Position numbers and translations under genes: made by a program
In this document: piece by piece, positions 7,731 to 14,884 of the stretch
Position numbering within the stretch: position 1 is the stretch's first letter
Layout of the letters: each line of letters begins with the position of its first letter
Virus record (IMG/VR): IMGVR_UViG_3300028840_001407
Span: 1 to 24,199 of that record
DNA: 24,199 nucleotides
Reading direction: 5' to 3' (one strand)
Source: a virus
The notes under the pieces: generated by a model
What the model saw: only the letters and a program-made list of their open reading frames with translations
What the model was told of the DNA's origin: nothing
The model's database searches: none

Positions 7731-8756
7731 TCAGTATTTTTCGCCCTTTATTTCGGCATTATGGCGTCGAAAATCGTCCATTGTTCGCAATTTCGGGCCA
7801 TCTTGCTTTGGCGTTGCGGCGCGGGGTTTGTAATCCCGCCCCTTTTGCTGGCGTTCCATTTCCTTTTGCTGAACCAGCTTCAATTCAAATTCGCGTAATT
7901 TGCGCCGAACATCGTCGCCCACTGTTTCCACGATGGCGTCTGGGTCCATGTTGGACAATAGCGACCGTTGTTCGTTGATGTAATCCTCTTTGACAAGAGG
8001 GATCACGTCTTTGGCTGGCAATTTGATTCCCATTTTGCCGTAGGCCTCTTGCAAATAGTGGATCACCCGCTTTTGGGTCCACATGTTGTTGGGTAACTTC
8101 GCATCGGACAACGCGGTGTTGATTTCGCGCGTGTAGTTCTCTTTGGCGATGTTGACGCGCTCTTGGATCATGCGTTGTTCGTGTTCGTATTTTAAGCGTT
8201 TGTTTTCTTCCTCAATCTGGCGCAACCGTTCTTCGTTCTCCAACGCCTTCCGTTGCTCTGGCGTCATGTTTTCACGCTCAATCCGTTTCAGGATTCGATC
8301 ATGCGCCCATTGGTCTGGATCGATCCCGAATTGCGTCATAAACACGTCTGGGCGGTTCTGGGCCAGCCACAGCAATTGTTGTTCGCGTTGTTGCATTCTG
8401 GCGTAATCGTTCAGCCGTTTGTCGGCGGCCAACGATTTCTGAATCTGGGCCTTTAATTGGTCCCGTGTGAATTCCTTTTTAACCGTCTGTCCGTCCACCG
8501 TGAAATCAAATTCAAACTTTTCAGCCGCCTGTTTAAGCGCGTCTTTAACGTCCGAATCTGGCGTCGGAATGCCGTCGCCGCCCTGGCCTGGAATCTTGCC
8601 AGTCGGGATTTCGCCTTCTTTTGGTTCCTGTGGTTCAACCTTCGGTTCACGCCTTGGCGGCGCGCCCTCTGGTATCCGTTCAGGTTTTGACGGTGTTTCG
8701 GGCGCGGCTGGCGCGTCCATTGTTGCCATTTTGTTTTCGAGTCCTACGATTCCCAT
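7731..8756 (-). CDS. Capsid scaffolding protein (341 aa)
   Basis: This 341-aa, highly charged and mostly helical protein lies immediately upstream of the major capsid gene, the classical place for a scaffold. Residues 13-70 are Pro/Glu-rich and probably disordered. Residues 70-125 include TVKKEFTRDQLKAQI, like the short domain at the start of many environmental-phage scaffolds. Residues 155-210 form a Glu/Arg/Lys coiled coil. The C-terminus (300-341) is basic and helical, fitting the coat-binding helix-turn-helix of scaffolds. The start has AAAGGAG. It should co-assemble with the coat protein and leave or be recycled. No serine protease motif was noticed, so it is not evidently a protease-scaffold fusion. 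Confidence 0.75.
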   Translation of the reverse strand: MGIVGLENKMATMDAPAAPETPSKPERIPEGAPPRREPKVEPQEPKEGEIPTGKIPGQGGDGIPTPDSDVKDALKQAAEKFEFDFTVDGQTVKKEFTRDQLKAQIQKSLAADKRLNDYARMQQREQQLLWLAQNRPDVFMTQFGIDPDQWAHDRILKRIERENMTPEQRKALENEERLRQIEEENKRLKYEHEQRMIQERVNIAKENYTREINTALSDAKLPNNMWTQKRVIHYLQEAYGKMGIKLPAKDVIPLVKEDYINEQRSLLSNMDPDAIVETVGDDVRRKLREFELKLVQQKEMERQQKGRDYKPRAATPKQDGPKLRTMDDFRRHNAEIKGEKY

Positions 8757-8832
8757 TTTGTTTTCTCCTTTATGCCGCGCCGCTTGCGTGGAACGCGGAC
8801 ATGCCCGTTTGCATGGGGCGATTTATTTTTTG

Positions 8833-9204
8833 TTACTTGAATTCCTGATAAAACAGTTTTTCAGCCGCCGTGTGCAAGCTGATTGCCCATAATTTCAACC
8901 GCGTTCCAATGTTAATCATCAACGGTGGATCAGCGGGAAGCAACGTCGCGCCCGTGGTCGTCGATATGGTCGGCGTTGTGTCCGAGTCCGTGATAATGAA
9001 AAGCATTGACGCTGTGTTTGTGTTGTAATTGTCAATCAAGATCGCCTTTCGGCTTTCGGTGTTCGATGCGGGGACGGCGGTCCACCCAGAAGTCGACACA
9101 ACCACGTCGCTGGAAACAGCCACGTAATTGTAATCGGCCCCGCCCCAACCGAATGCGACTGACGCCAGAAGCATCAATCCGATAAATCCAAACAATGATT
9201 TCAT
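8833..9204 (-). CDS. Small exported beta-domain protein with N-terminal signal peptide (123 aa)
   Basis: The first 19 residues (MKSLFGFIGLMLLASVAFG) look like a signal peptide: Lys2, a hydrophobic core and small residues near a possible cleavage at 17-19. The mature part (about 100 aa) resembles the beta-sandwich found in phage structural proteins, 'GW..VP....SRKAILIDNYN ... LPADPPLMINIG'. It ends in a hydrophilic tail (EKLFYQEFK). A signal peptide on a gene in the virion cluster is unusual. The product may act in the host envelope, or the hydrophobic stretch may be a membrane anchor used during DNA entry. Its ATG is 1 base after the previous stop. Function unknown. Confidence 0.55.
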   Translation of the reverse strand: MKSLFGFIGLMLLASVAFGWGGADYNYVAVSSDVVVSTSGWTAVPASNTESRKAILIDNYNTNTASMLFIITDSDTTPTISTTTGATLLPADPPLMINIGTRLKLWAISLHTAAEKLFYQEFK

Positions 9205-9205
9205 G

Positions 9206-9409
9206 TTACCCCCTTTTGGTTTTCGCTTTAATTGTTACGAATGGATAAATCTGATCGCCGCGAATCTCAATACTGGAATCAATCGTGCAATCATTTTCTT
9301 CCAACGCCTTATTGATCGCATCCATACAGCGTGCCTCACGCAATCCAGCGTCGCCGCCCATGTGGATGGTTTTCAAATCGACAGTTTTATGGCCGTTTGT
9401 TTGGCTCAT
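9206..9409 (-). CDS. Small hypothetical protein (67 aa), start at ATGA overlap
   Basis: I chose the ATG at 9409 (MSQTNGHKTVDLK) because it overlaps the stop of the upstream membrane-protein gene as ATGA, the coupling used throughout this phage; a longer form from 9451 would add 14 residues inside that gene. The protein has an N-terminal polar stretch, a helix (LREARCMDAINKALEEND) and a C-terminal beta strand (YPFVTIKAKTKRG). It has one Cys near the centre and no transmembrane segment. It is not recognised. Its place between a holin-like and a signal-peptide gene suggests either a structural or an envelope-related role, but this is not provable. Confidence 0.5.
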   Translation of the reverse strand: MSQTNGHKTVDLKTIHMGGDAGLREARCMDAINKALEENDCTIDSSIEIRGDQIYPFVTIKAKTKRG

Positions 9410-9624
9410 TTTTTTACTTCCTGTGTCCAAAATATGTGGCCCATCAAACATCCGAACGCAAACGGGATGGACGGATTTTCATGGGCAAGATTCAATAAAA
9501 ATTCAGAAATCGTGTCGCCTTCCGTCGGAGTTTTCACCATGAACAAATCCCATATAACAAGACCAACTGTTACAACAATCAAAATAATTCCCGTATATTT
9601 CTTGGTCCCGACTATCGTCATCAT
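9406..9624 (-). CDS. Small two-segment membrane protein, holin-like candidate (72 aa)
   Basis: Residues 11-30 form a hydrophobic segment (YTGIILIVVTVGLVIWDLFM). After a polar loop a second, weaker hydrophobic stretch follows (PSIPFAFGCLMGHIFW, about 51-66), and the C-terminus is charged. The second stretch, with its IPFA.G...GH.FW pattern, recurs in small phage membrane proteins often listed as possible holins. The gene overlaps both neighbours (ATGA at each end). No endolysin is visible nearby, so a lysis role is only inferred. A virion-associated membrane protein is the alternative. Confidence 0.5.
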   Translation of the reverse strand: MMTIVGTKKYTGIILIVVTVGLVIWDLFMVKTPTEGDTISEFLLNLAHENPSIPFAFGCLMGHIFWTQEVKK

Positions 9625-10379
9625 AAGATCACGGTCCTTTCTCTATACAATTCAATTGAAACGTAACCATAGGATGTGCTGTCCGCTTCTGGCGTTGTGA
9701 TCGCAACCCAGAATTTCATTCCCGCTGGAATCTTATTACTGGCTGATTCCGTGTTTAATTCGTCGCCCATCGCGCAATCGCCAGACATTCTGTGCCGATT
9801 GGCATAAGTGGCGATAATCGTATCGACGGATGCCAGCGCGGGTGTTCCATCATTTTTTAGGTAATAGGACCCCGCTGGGCATACGACGTGAAAATCAAGG
9901 TAGCATCCCTTTGGCGCGTCGTGAAAGTAAATGGACCCCTCTTTTATCCACACTTCATCAAGAAAAGTGAATTCGATCTTTTTCCGCTTGAATCCAGACG
10001 GCGCGCTGACGATATCGTCGGAATTTGAGAAGTCCCAGAAAATATCCTTCCCGCCGCCAATTTTCTGTGGGGAATCAATTTTGTCGCCAGACATTGTGAA
10101 CCAGGTCGTGCAACCGATTGGGCGAGATTCGGCGCGCGTGTAATGCTTTCCGTCGTCGTCCACAGGTCCAGACATATAAGACGAATCATCACTGGCCCCA
10201 CTCTTGTAATTATTGTCGAAATCTGTTTTATCAGACGTTTCCGTGAAAAATAGGATGCAGACATAATCAACACCCTCTGATTTTGTCCAAATGTAATAAC
10301 GGTTTGAATCCAACGTTTCATAAAAATACTTATGGCCCGCATTTATGAAATCTTTGAATTGCGCCCACGTCAAATTCAT
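9621..10379 (-). CDS. Hypothetical virion-cluster protein (252 aa)
   Basis: This is a 252-residue, aromatic and Asp/Ser-rich soluble protein (many Tyr, Trp and Phe) beginning MNLTWAQFKDFINAGHKY. Its composition and strand-rich appearance resemble small beta-structured virion proteins or fibre-tip/chaperone proteins. I recognise no catalytic motif. Cys residues are spread out (about five), so a metal site is not evident. It is tightly coupled: its ATG overlaps the previous stop by one base (TAATG), and its stop overlaps the next ATG (ATGA). The block between portal and scaffold contains several such proteins, so a structural role is likely. Confidence 0.5.
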   Translation of the reverse strand: MNLTWAQFKDFINAGHKYFYETLDSNRYYIWTKSEGVDYVCILFFTETSDKTDFDNNYKSGASDDSSYMSGPVDDDGKHYTRAESRPIGCTTWFTMSGDKIDSPQKIGGGKDIFWDFSNSDDIVSAPSGFKRKKIEFTFLDEVWIKEGSIYFHDAPKGCYLDFHVVCPAGSYYLKNDGTPALASVDTIIATYANRHRMSGDCAMGDELNTESASNKIPAGMKFWVAITTPEADSTSYGYVSIELYRERTVIL

Positions 10380-10876
10380 TAGTAATAACCTCGTATCCGA
10401 TAATCAAATTCAGAATTGACCTTTGTGTAATTCAAAACGTCAATTTCCAATACCCGCGTCCCATCCCCGACGTATGTTTCTTCTGAAAAATCGATCCTAA
10501 ACATTGAGATATGTTGCAGATAAATTGTCGATATCAAAACCTGTCCAGACGTATTTCCAGCCCCGTTTGGCCTGTAATAAAGTCGCGCTCTAGCGTTCAT
10601 CGGATCATTGGCGTCAGCGGGGATAAAGCCGCCAAATTCAAACGATTGCAACGTGAACGTTTGCCCGTTCGGAATTGTATAGGCGTATGTTTCTGTCCCG
10701 CCGCCCTTCGTAACGGGGGCTGTTTCACCAGCATTTACCTTTGTTTTTCCTGGCGGCGTTGGAACGGACGTGTTGACATTGATGGACCCATTCGCGTTCG
10801 GCTTTATGTAGTAGCCCGTCAGCGAATCCCATACTTGCGCCATCCACGGCTTCCGATTCAAATTCCCTTTTGCCAT
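10379..10876 (-). CDS. Hypothetical beta-rich structural protein (165 aa)
   Basis: The 165-aa product has a short polar N-terminus with a Trp-containing segment (NRKPWMAQVWDSLTGYYI), a Gly/Pro/Thr linker (about 30-60), and then a beta-sandwich-like part. That part contains YTIPNGQTFTLQSFEF, RARLYYRPNGAG and ISTIYLQHISMFRID. This arrangement resembles jelly-roll decoration or fibre-adapter domains in phages, but no family is certain. There is no signal peptide or membrane helix. It shares one-base TAATG overlaps with both neighbours, so it is made in step with them as part of the virion gene series. Confidence 0.5.
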   Translation of the reverse strand: MAKGNLNRKPWMAQVWDSLTGYYIKPNANGSINVNTSVPTPPGKTKVNAGETAPVTKGGGTETYAYTIPNGQTFTLQSFEFGGFIPADANDPMNARARLYYRPNGAGNTSGQVLISTIYLQHISMFRIDFSEETYVGDGTRVLEIDVLNYTKVNSEFDYRIRGYY

Positions 10877-11526
10877 TACGATTCCCTTCCATAAACGACA
10901 GTCCCTTCAAACTTCAAAAGTCCCGTCAAATCATCATTCACAACGGCGTAAATCTTGTCTGACGTTCCAGCGGCCAACAACGCCTTGTTCAGCGGGACAT
11001 GAATCAGGATCGCTTCGTTATTCGACGAATCGAATCCCGCCACAATGTCGAAGTCGCCGACCGCTTTGGCGAATAAGTCGTAAGTCGTCTTCGCCTTGTC
11101 GATGATCGTCTTGGTTACGCCGCCTTGATCGATCTTCAAATCAAACCCATTCGCCAGGGTCGAGATCGCCCCAAAGTCCTTGTAATTGATCTTGGAATCT
11201 TCCATTCGCAAGATCACTTCTTCGATATACGAATCATTCGATGCGTCAGCCAGCAATTGAAACGTTTGTGGCGTAACCGAGCCATTTATATTCATGGCCG
11301 CCGATGCGCCGTTTTTCAGCAAGTCCTTTAAGTAAAGGTCTGTGTTTATCATTTCAATTGTTACGTCGCCTGTCCCTTCATCCGCACCCGTCGAGGTGAT
11401 TTTCAGTCCAGGGCCGACGGCCACCTTTAAGATGACCGCCGACCCCGAATCCTGATAATTTATGTCTTGCCGACGGATTGTGTAATCCTCAATATCCGTC
11501 CCCCGTAACTGGGTGCGTTTTGCCAT
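10876..11526 (-). CDS. Hypothetical virion structural protein (216 aa)
   Basis: The protein starts MAKRTQLRGTDIEDYTIRRQDI, an opening typical of small phage structural proteins whose first residues resemble the next upstream gene product (MARTLIRGNTQIKPG); both may use a common docking peptide. A Gly/Thr-rich strand region (VGPGLKITSTG, ...GTGDVTIEMI) follows, then mixed alpha/beta sequence with no catalytic motif. The C-terminus repeats short strands (IYAVVNDDLTGLLKFEGT). It is probably a minor capsid, tail-appendage or fibre-connector protein. The start is close behind the previous stop, with only a weak purine site. Confidence 0.55.
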   Translation of the reverse strand: MAKRTQLRGTDIEDYTIRRQDINYQDSGSAVILKVAVGPGLKITSTGADEGTGDVTIEMINTDLYLKDLLKNGASAAMNINGSVTPQTFQLLADASNDSYIEEVILRMEDSKINYKDFGAISTLANGFDLKIDQGGVTKTIIDKAKTTYDLFAKAVGDFDIVAGFDSSNNEAILIHVPLNKALLAAGTSDKIYAVVNDDLTGLLKFEGTVVYGRES

Positions 11527-11542
11527 TGGATCACTTTATACC

Positions 11543-12187
11543 TTATGCCTTGATGTAGTCAGCCAACAACACGTCGGTGTTACCTGGCGCGGCTTTTGGC
11601 GCAAAGTTCAGCGTGATGTTCACGCCGCTGATCGTGTAGTCGTCCGACGCACCTGGCTTCAACCGTTGTCCGTTGTGATAGATGCGCTCCGTCCCAACCT
11701 CTGGGGTGTTGGCCAGCGTGAATGCGGTGTTCGATCCGTTGATCGTCCCGCCAGGTGTTTCGCTCACGATGAATTCCGACACTTCCACAGGATTTTGGGC
11801 CGCCGACACTTTGATGAATGACTGTGCGGTGGTCCCAGGGGTGATCGGGTTGGTCGTTGCGTTGATCCAGACGGTGGAATCATAATCCGTTCCCTCTGGC
11901 CCGACGCCGATCAATTCACCGCCAAACACTTCGCCCAGTTCATCTGCATCGTCAGCGCGCGCCCATGCGCCAGCCGCCGCGACCCAGATTCCGTTTTCGG
12001 CTGGGGTTGTTTGGTTGGTGAGTAGGATTCGATCACCTGTCGCCGTGTTCTGGCCATCGACTGACACAACGCCGCCCGTGGTAACGTCAACGTTGGTGTC
12101 GGCGACAAGCCGAACCTCTTTTTTAATGCCAGTGTCCAAGGACCCTGGTTTTATCTGTGTGTTGCCTCTTATGAGTGTTCTTGCCAT
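11543..12187 (-). CDS. Fibre-like structural protein with two beta modules (214 aa)
   Basis: Two modules known from tail appendage proteins are visible. Residues about 25-110 carry 'VDGQNTATGDRILLTNQTTP ... NGIWVA..GAWARADDAD', a short repeat unit common in tail fibre proteins. Residues about 145-214 carry 'GSNTAFTLANTP ... ERIYHNGQRLKPG..DDYTISG', a beta domain also present in the next gene upstream. The N-terminus is short and basic. No enzymatic site is present. It likely forms part of a short side fibre, head fibre or tail-tip accessory. Its ATG has a GGAGGG site about 10 nt upstream. Placement between portal and scaffold would suit a head fibre. Confidence 0.6.
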   Translation of the reverse strand: MARTLIRGNTQIKPGSLDTGIKKEVRLVADTNVDVTTGGVVSVDGQNTATGDRILLTNQTTPAENGIWVAAAGAWARADDADELGEVFGGELIGVGPEGTDYDSTVWINATTNPITPGTTAQSFIKVSAAQNPVEVSEFIVSETPGGTINGSNTAFTLANTPEVGTERIYHNGQRLKPGASDDYTISGVNITLNFAPKAAPGNTDVLLADYIKA

Positions 12188-12205
12188 GGTAGTGGCCCTC
12201 CGTTT

Positions 12206-12517
12206 TTAGAGTGTTCTTGCGTAATTAACTACGATGTCGTCGCCGACGTTCAACCCGATATCCGACGCAAACGTTACCTGGTTGCCCGTTATTGTATAAC
12301 TCTCTGACGCGCCCTTAATTTGGGCCACACCGTTGAGCAATACCAATTCGCTGTTGGCAAACGGGGTAAACCCCAGCGAATAAATCAATGTGGCTGGATT
12401 TGAAACGACAAAATGTTCGTTCTCAAATGCCAGCTTGTCTTGCAAATTCGAGATATCACGGAGATATTGGAACCGCCCCATGTGGGGGCTAAAACCAACG
12501 ACATTCGGTTGCGCCAT
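12206..12517 (-). CDS. Small structural protein with C-terminal beta module (103 aa)
   Basis: Residues 1-55 are a polar helical region (FQYLRDISNLQDKLAFENEH). Residues 57-101 form a compact beta domain, 'ELVLLNGVAQIKGASESYTI ... VGDDIVVNYA', that aligns by eye with the C-terminal module of the next gene downstream (ERIYHNGQRLKPGASDDYTI). The two genes therefore look like relatives that share a domain through duplication. There is no membrane segment. It is presumably a virion accessory, for instance a head fibre anchor. It is separated from its neighbours by only 10-20 nt. Confidence 0.55.
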   Translation of the reverse strand: MAQPNVVGFSPHMGRFQYLRDISNLQDKLAFENEHFVVSNPATLIYSLGFTPFANSELVLLNGVAQIKGASESYTITGNQVTFASDIGLNVGDDIVVNYARTL

Positions 12518-12527
12518 CTATACCCCT

Positions 12528-12797
12528 TTATTCGTATGTCAAAGATGCCCTGTCCGACCACTTCACGTAGTCTTCCGAGCACTTGATCGTCAGCGGGAAC
12601 CCGTTCACGTCATACGTGAATTTGGCCACGTTCCACCCTTGCTGATCTTCTGGCAATCCACGCTTGGCAACGCCAACATAAACGGGCTGGCCTTGTCCTG
12701 GGCCGCCCGTGTAATCGTATCGCCATTGGTTCTGTCGCTGATAATCAAATCCATATTGGAATCGCACCATGAAGTCTTGCGGGTTCAAAAGCGTCAT
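12528..12797 (-). CDS. Small portal-associated hypothetical protein (89 aa)
   Basis: This 89-aa Tyr/Gln/Trp-rich protein (MTLLNPQDFMVRFQYGF, DYQRQNQWRYDYTGG) starts in an ATGA overlap with the portal stop, so its translation is coupled to the portal. Small proteins of this type often follow P22-like portal genes in environmental phages; none has an assigned function I know of. The composition suggests a small beta fold with exposed aromatics. A head-completion or portal-linked role is conceivable, but this is inferred only from linkage. Confidence 0.5.
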   Translation of the reverse strand: MTLLNPQDFMVRFQYGFDYQRQNQWRYDYTGGPGQGQPVYVGVAKRGLPEDQQGWNVAKFTYDVNGFPLTIKCSEDYVKWSDRASLTYE

Positions 12798-14884
12798 TGG
12801 CCGACCATCCCTGGCGGCAAGCCGCCTGTCTGATTGTTAAATCGTTCGCCCGTCATCGGATTGTTGGGCATGTTGGGCATATTCACGCTGGCCGCCTTCT
12901 GCATCAACGGCGTCTGTGGATTCAACGCGGGCATCGGTCCAGGCGGCGGCCCACCCATTCCAGGTTGGCCAGGTGGCGGCGCGGGCTGTGGCTTCGGAAC
13001 CTGTGGCTGGCCGTAAAGAGACAGCAACACAGGATTCCCGTTCTGCAACGCTTGGATATGCGCGTTGATGTGATCCAACGTCTGTTTGACGATCTTGGGG
13101 TTCTGGCGGGCCTCTGGGCTAGACAGAACAACGCCATGTTCGACAATGTGCAACCGATGGTCGTCTGTGTCGATGGCCATGACCTTTTCGCCTTCGCCCA
13201 TCCGTTCGTTTTCGGCCCGTATCAGCAACATTTGGGCTTGCTGACCTTCAATCATGGGTTCCAGCTTCCCTGTGTTCAAAAGCGTGATATATTCGTCCTT
13301 CTCCCGCACCATGCCCGCATTCAAAAGCTGATCGGCAATTTGCATTCGCCCCGCCACTGTCCTGGACAACGGATTGCCCAAGTCGACCGTTACCCGATCA
13401 ATTTCGGACAAGTCCTGGCCCGTAAACTCTTTGATGTAGGACCGATTGGCCTTCCCAGCGATCATGGCCATTCGTGGCGTCTTGGCGTTGTCTTTGAGCA
13501 AATCAACGATGGCGGTCCCAATGTCTTCCATAAGCTGGGCGTATGATTGCTGTAATCCTGAATTGAATTGGATCGCCTGACTGGCCACCAACGCCAGCGC
13601 GGCCCCAGACTTCAAGGACGCTTCTGGATTGCCCCTGGTTACGGAATTGACGCCAGACAGCGTTTCCATAAGGGCTTCCAATTGCTGGATGAATGAGAAG
13701 ATTTCTTGCGGCGTGTTGGTGAGGTTCAGCGGCTTTGGTTCACCCGCCTTCGGATTGTATTTGATGAGGTTCAGCCCGCCAGCCAGTTCGGTAACACCGA
13801 TGTTGGCCCCGTCAGGCATCAAGATGTTTTGGACGCCGAAGGTGGCTTGGTTTGTCAAAACGGTGCTATAAAGCGCGTCGATTGCCTCTTGTAACGCCAG
13901 TAAGTCCCAAGCAATAGTGTATCCAAAAGGGGACCCGTCTTGTTCGGATGACGTTGTGCGATAAACGGGAATCCCTTTGGTCGGCAACGGGCCTTCGGTG
14001 GTTACGATCTCTGACGAATAGAATTCCACGAATCGGCCTTGCGGCACCGCTGGGGTCTTCCTGTGGTAGAACCGATATTTCGGTATCGAATCCTTTTCGT
14101 CCACCGTAAACGGTCGGCCAAGCCGCCGTTCCTTCCACATAGCGGGATCAATCGAAAGCGTCAGAATCTTGTCGGCCAGGTCTGGGAATTTGACGGCCTC
14201 ATCGTATTTGTTGACGAATTCCCGTGTGATGATCCAGTTCCCTTCAACGAATGAGTTTTCGGAGTAAGGACGGATGATATCAACGGGATGAAAGTTTTTG
14301 ATGCGGATATCGCCCTGTTTGTATGGGCGGGCCAGGTCGTTCGGGTTCGGCGCATAATCCTGGCCTAAATTCGGGTCCCACGACACTTCCACGAATCCTT
14401 CGCTGGCGTATAAAGCGTCTTCGATGGCCTTCTTTGAATAGCGTTCGACCCGCAAGTGTCGATTGTAGAATTCCAGGATGCCGCTGGCCACAATCGTTTG
14501 GCTCTGGCTCTTGTAATCGGTGTTTGTGGCATGTGGCTCAAAGCTGGGACGCTGGGACGTGGTGTTGTTGACAAGGTGCTGAATGATGTTGCGGTAGTGG
14601 TTGATGTAGATTGTATCGTATTCGTCTTGTGCGCCCGTCTTCTGGATGCGTGCGCCCCGTTGCTGGCCGTTGAAATAGTATTCGTAGGATCGCGTGTAAA
14701 GCCGCCATCGGCCTGACGTGGCCAGGTATTCGTAATAGTCATCGACCCGCTTCATCAATTCCTGGCCGATATCCTCAAAAGGTTTGTTGGCAAAGTATTC
14801 GTCAGCGGGATCATTGGTCCGATCTTCGCCTGGATATTTTAGTGGCGCGTCATTTGGGTTTGATCTAGCGATTGATCCAGCCAC
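12794..14884 (-). CDS. Portal protein, P22-like (696 aa)
   Basis: At 696 aa the length matches the long portal class of P22 (725 aa) rather than the roughly 500-aa lambda/SPP1 types. The N-terminal half has the wing-type pattern with YYEYLATSGRWRLYTRSYEY and NTTSQRPSFEPHA. The middle has the helical stem/crown region with IQQLEALMETLSGVNSVTRG (about 420-440). The last roughly 70 residues are Pro/Gly/Met/Asn-rich (PPPGQPGMGGPPPG) and probably disordered. As the dodecameric ring it connects the head to terminase during packaging and to the neck afterwards. It overlaps the terminase stop by 20 bases and the next gene by 4 (ATGA). Family and location agree well. Confidence 0.88.
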   Translation of the reverse strand: MAGSIARSNPNDAPLKYPGEDRTNDPADEYFANKPFEDIGQELMKRVDDYYEYLATSGRWRLYTRSYEYYFNGQQRGARIQKTGAQDEYDTIYINHYRNIIQHLVNNTTSQRPSFEPHATNTDYKSQSQTIVASGILEFYNRHLRVERYSKKAIEDALYASEGFVEVSWDPNLGQDYAPNPNDLARPYKQGDIRIKNFHPVDIIRPYSENSFVEGNWIITREFVNKYDEAVKFPDLADKILTLSIDPAMWKERRLGRPFTVDEKDSIPKYRFYHRKTPAVPQGRFVEFYSSEIVTTEGPLPTKGIPVYRTTSSEQDGSPFGYTIAWDLLALQEAIDALYSTVLTNQATFGVQNILMPDGANIGVTELAGGLNLIKYNPKAGEPKPLNLTNTPQEIFSFIQQLEALMETLSGVNSVTRGNPEASLKSGAALALVASQAIQFNSGLQQSYAQLMEDIGTAIVDLLKDNAKTPRMAMIAGKANRSYIKEFTGQDLSEIDRVTVDLGNPLSRTVAGRMQIADQLLNAGMVREKDEYITLLNTGKLEPMIEGQQAQMLLIRAENERMGEGEKVMAIDTDDHRLHIVEHGVVLSSPEARQNPKIVKQTLDHINAHIQALQNGNPVLLSLYGQPQVPKPQPAPPPGQPGMGGPPPGPMPALNPQTPLMQKAASVNMPNMPNNPMTGERFNNQTGGLPPGMVGQ

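Noticed and set aside
8770-8814. 14-codon frame MQTGMSAFHASGAA in the gap before the scaffold
   Set aside because: Too short, no clear ribosome site, and the region is adequately explained as the scaffold's leader with AAAGGAG.
9406-9624. Firm holin call with a lysis cassette
   Set aside because: Membrane topology is suggestive, but no endolysin, spanin or lysis gene order is visible, so only 'holin-like candidate' is justified.
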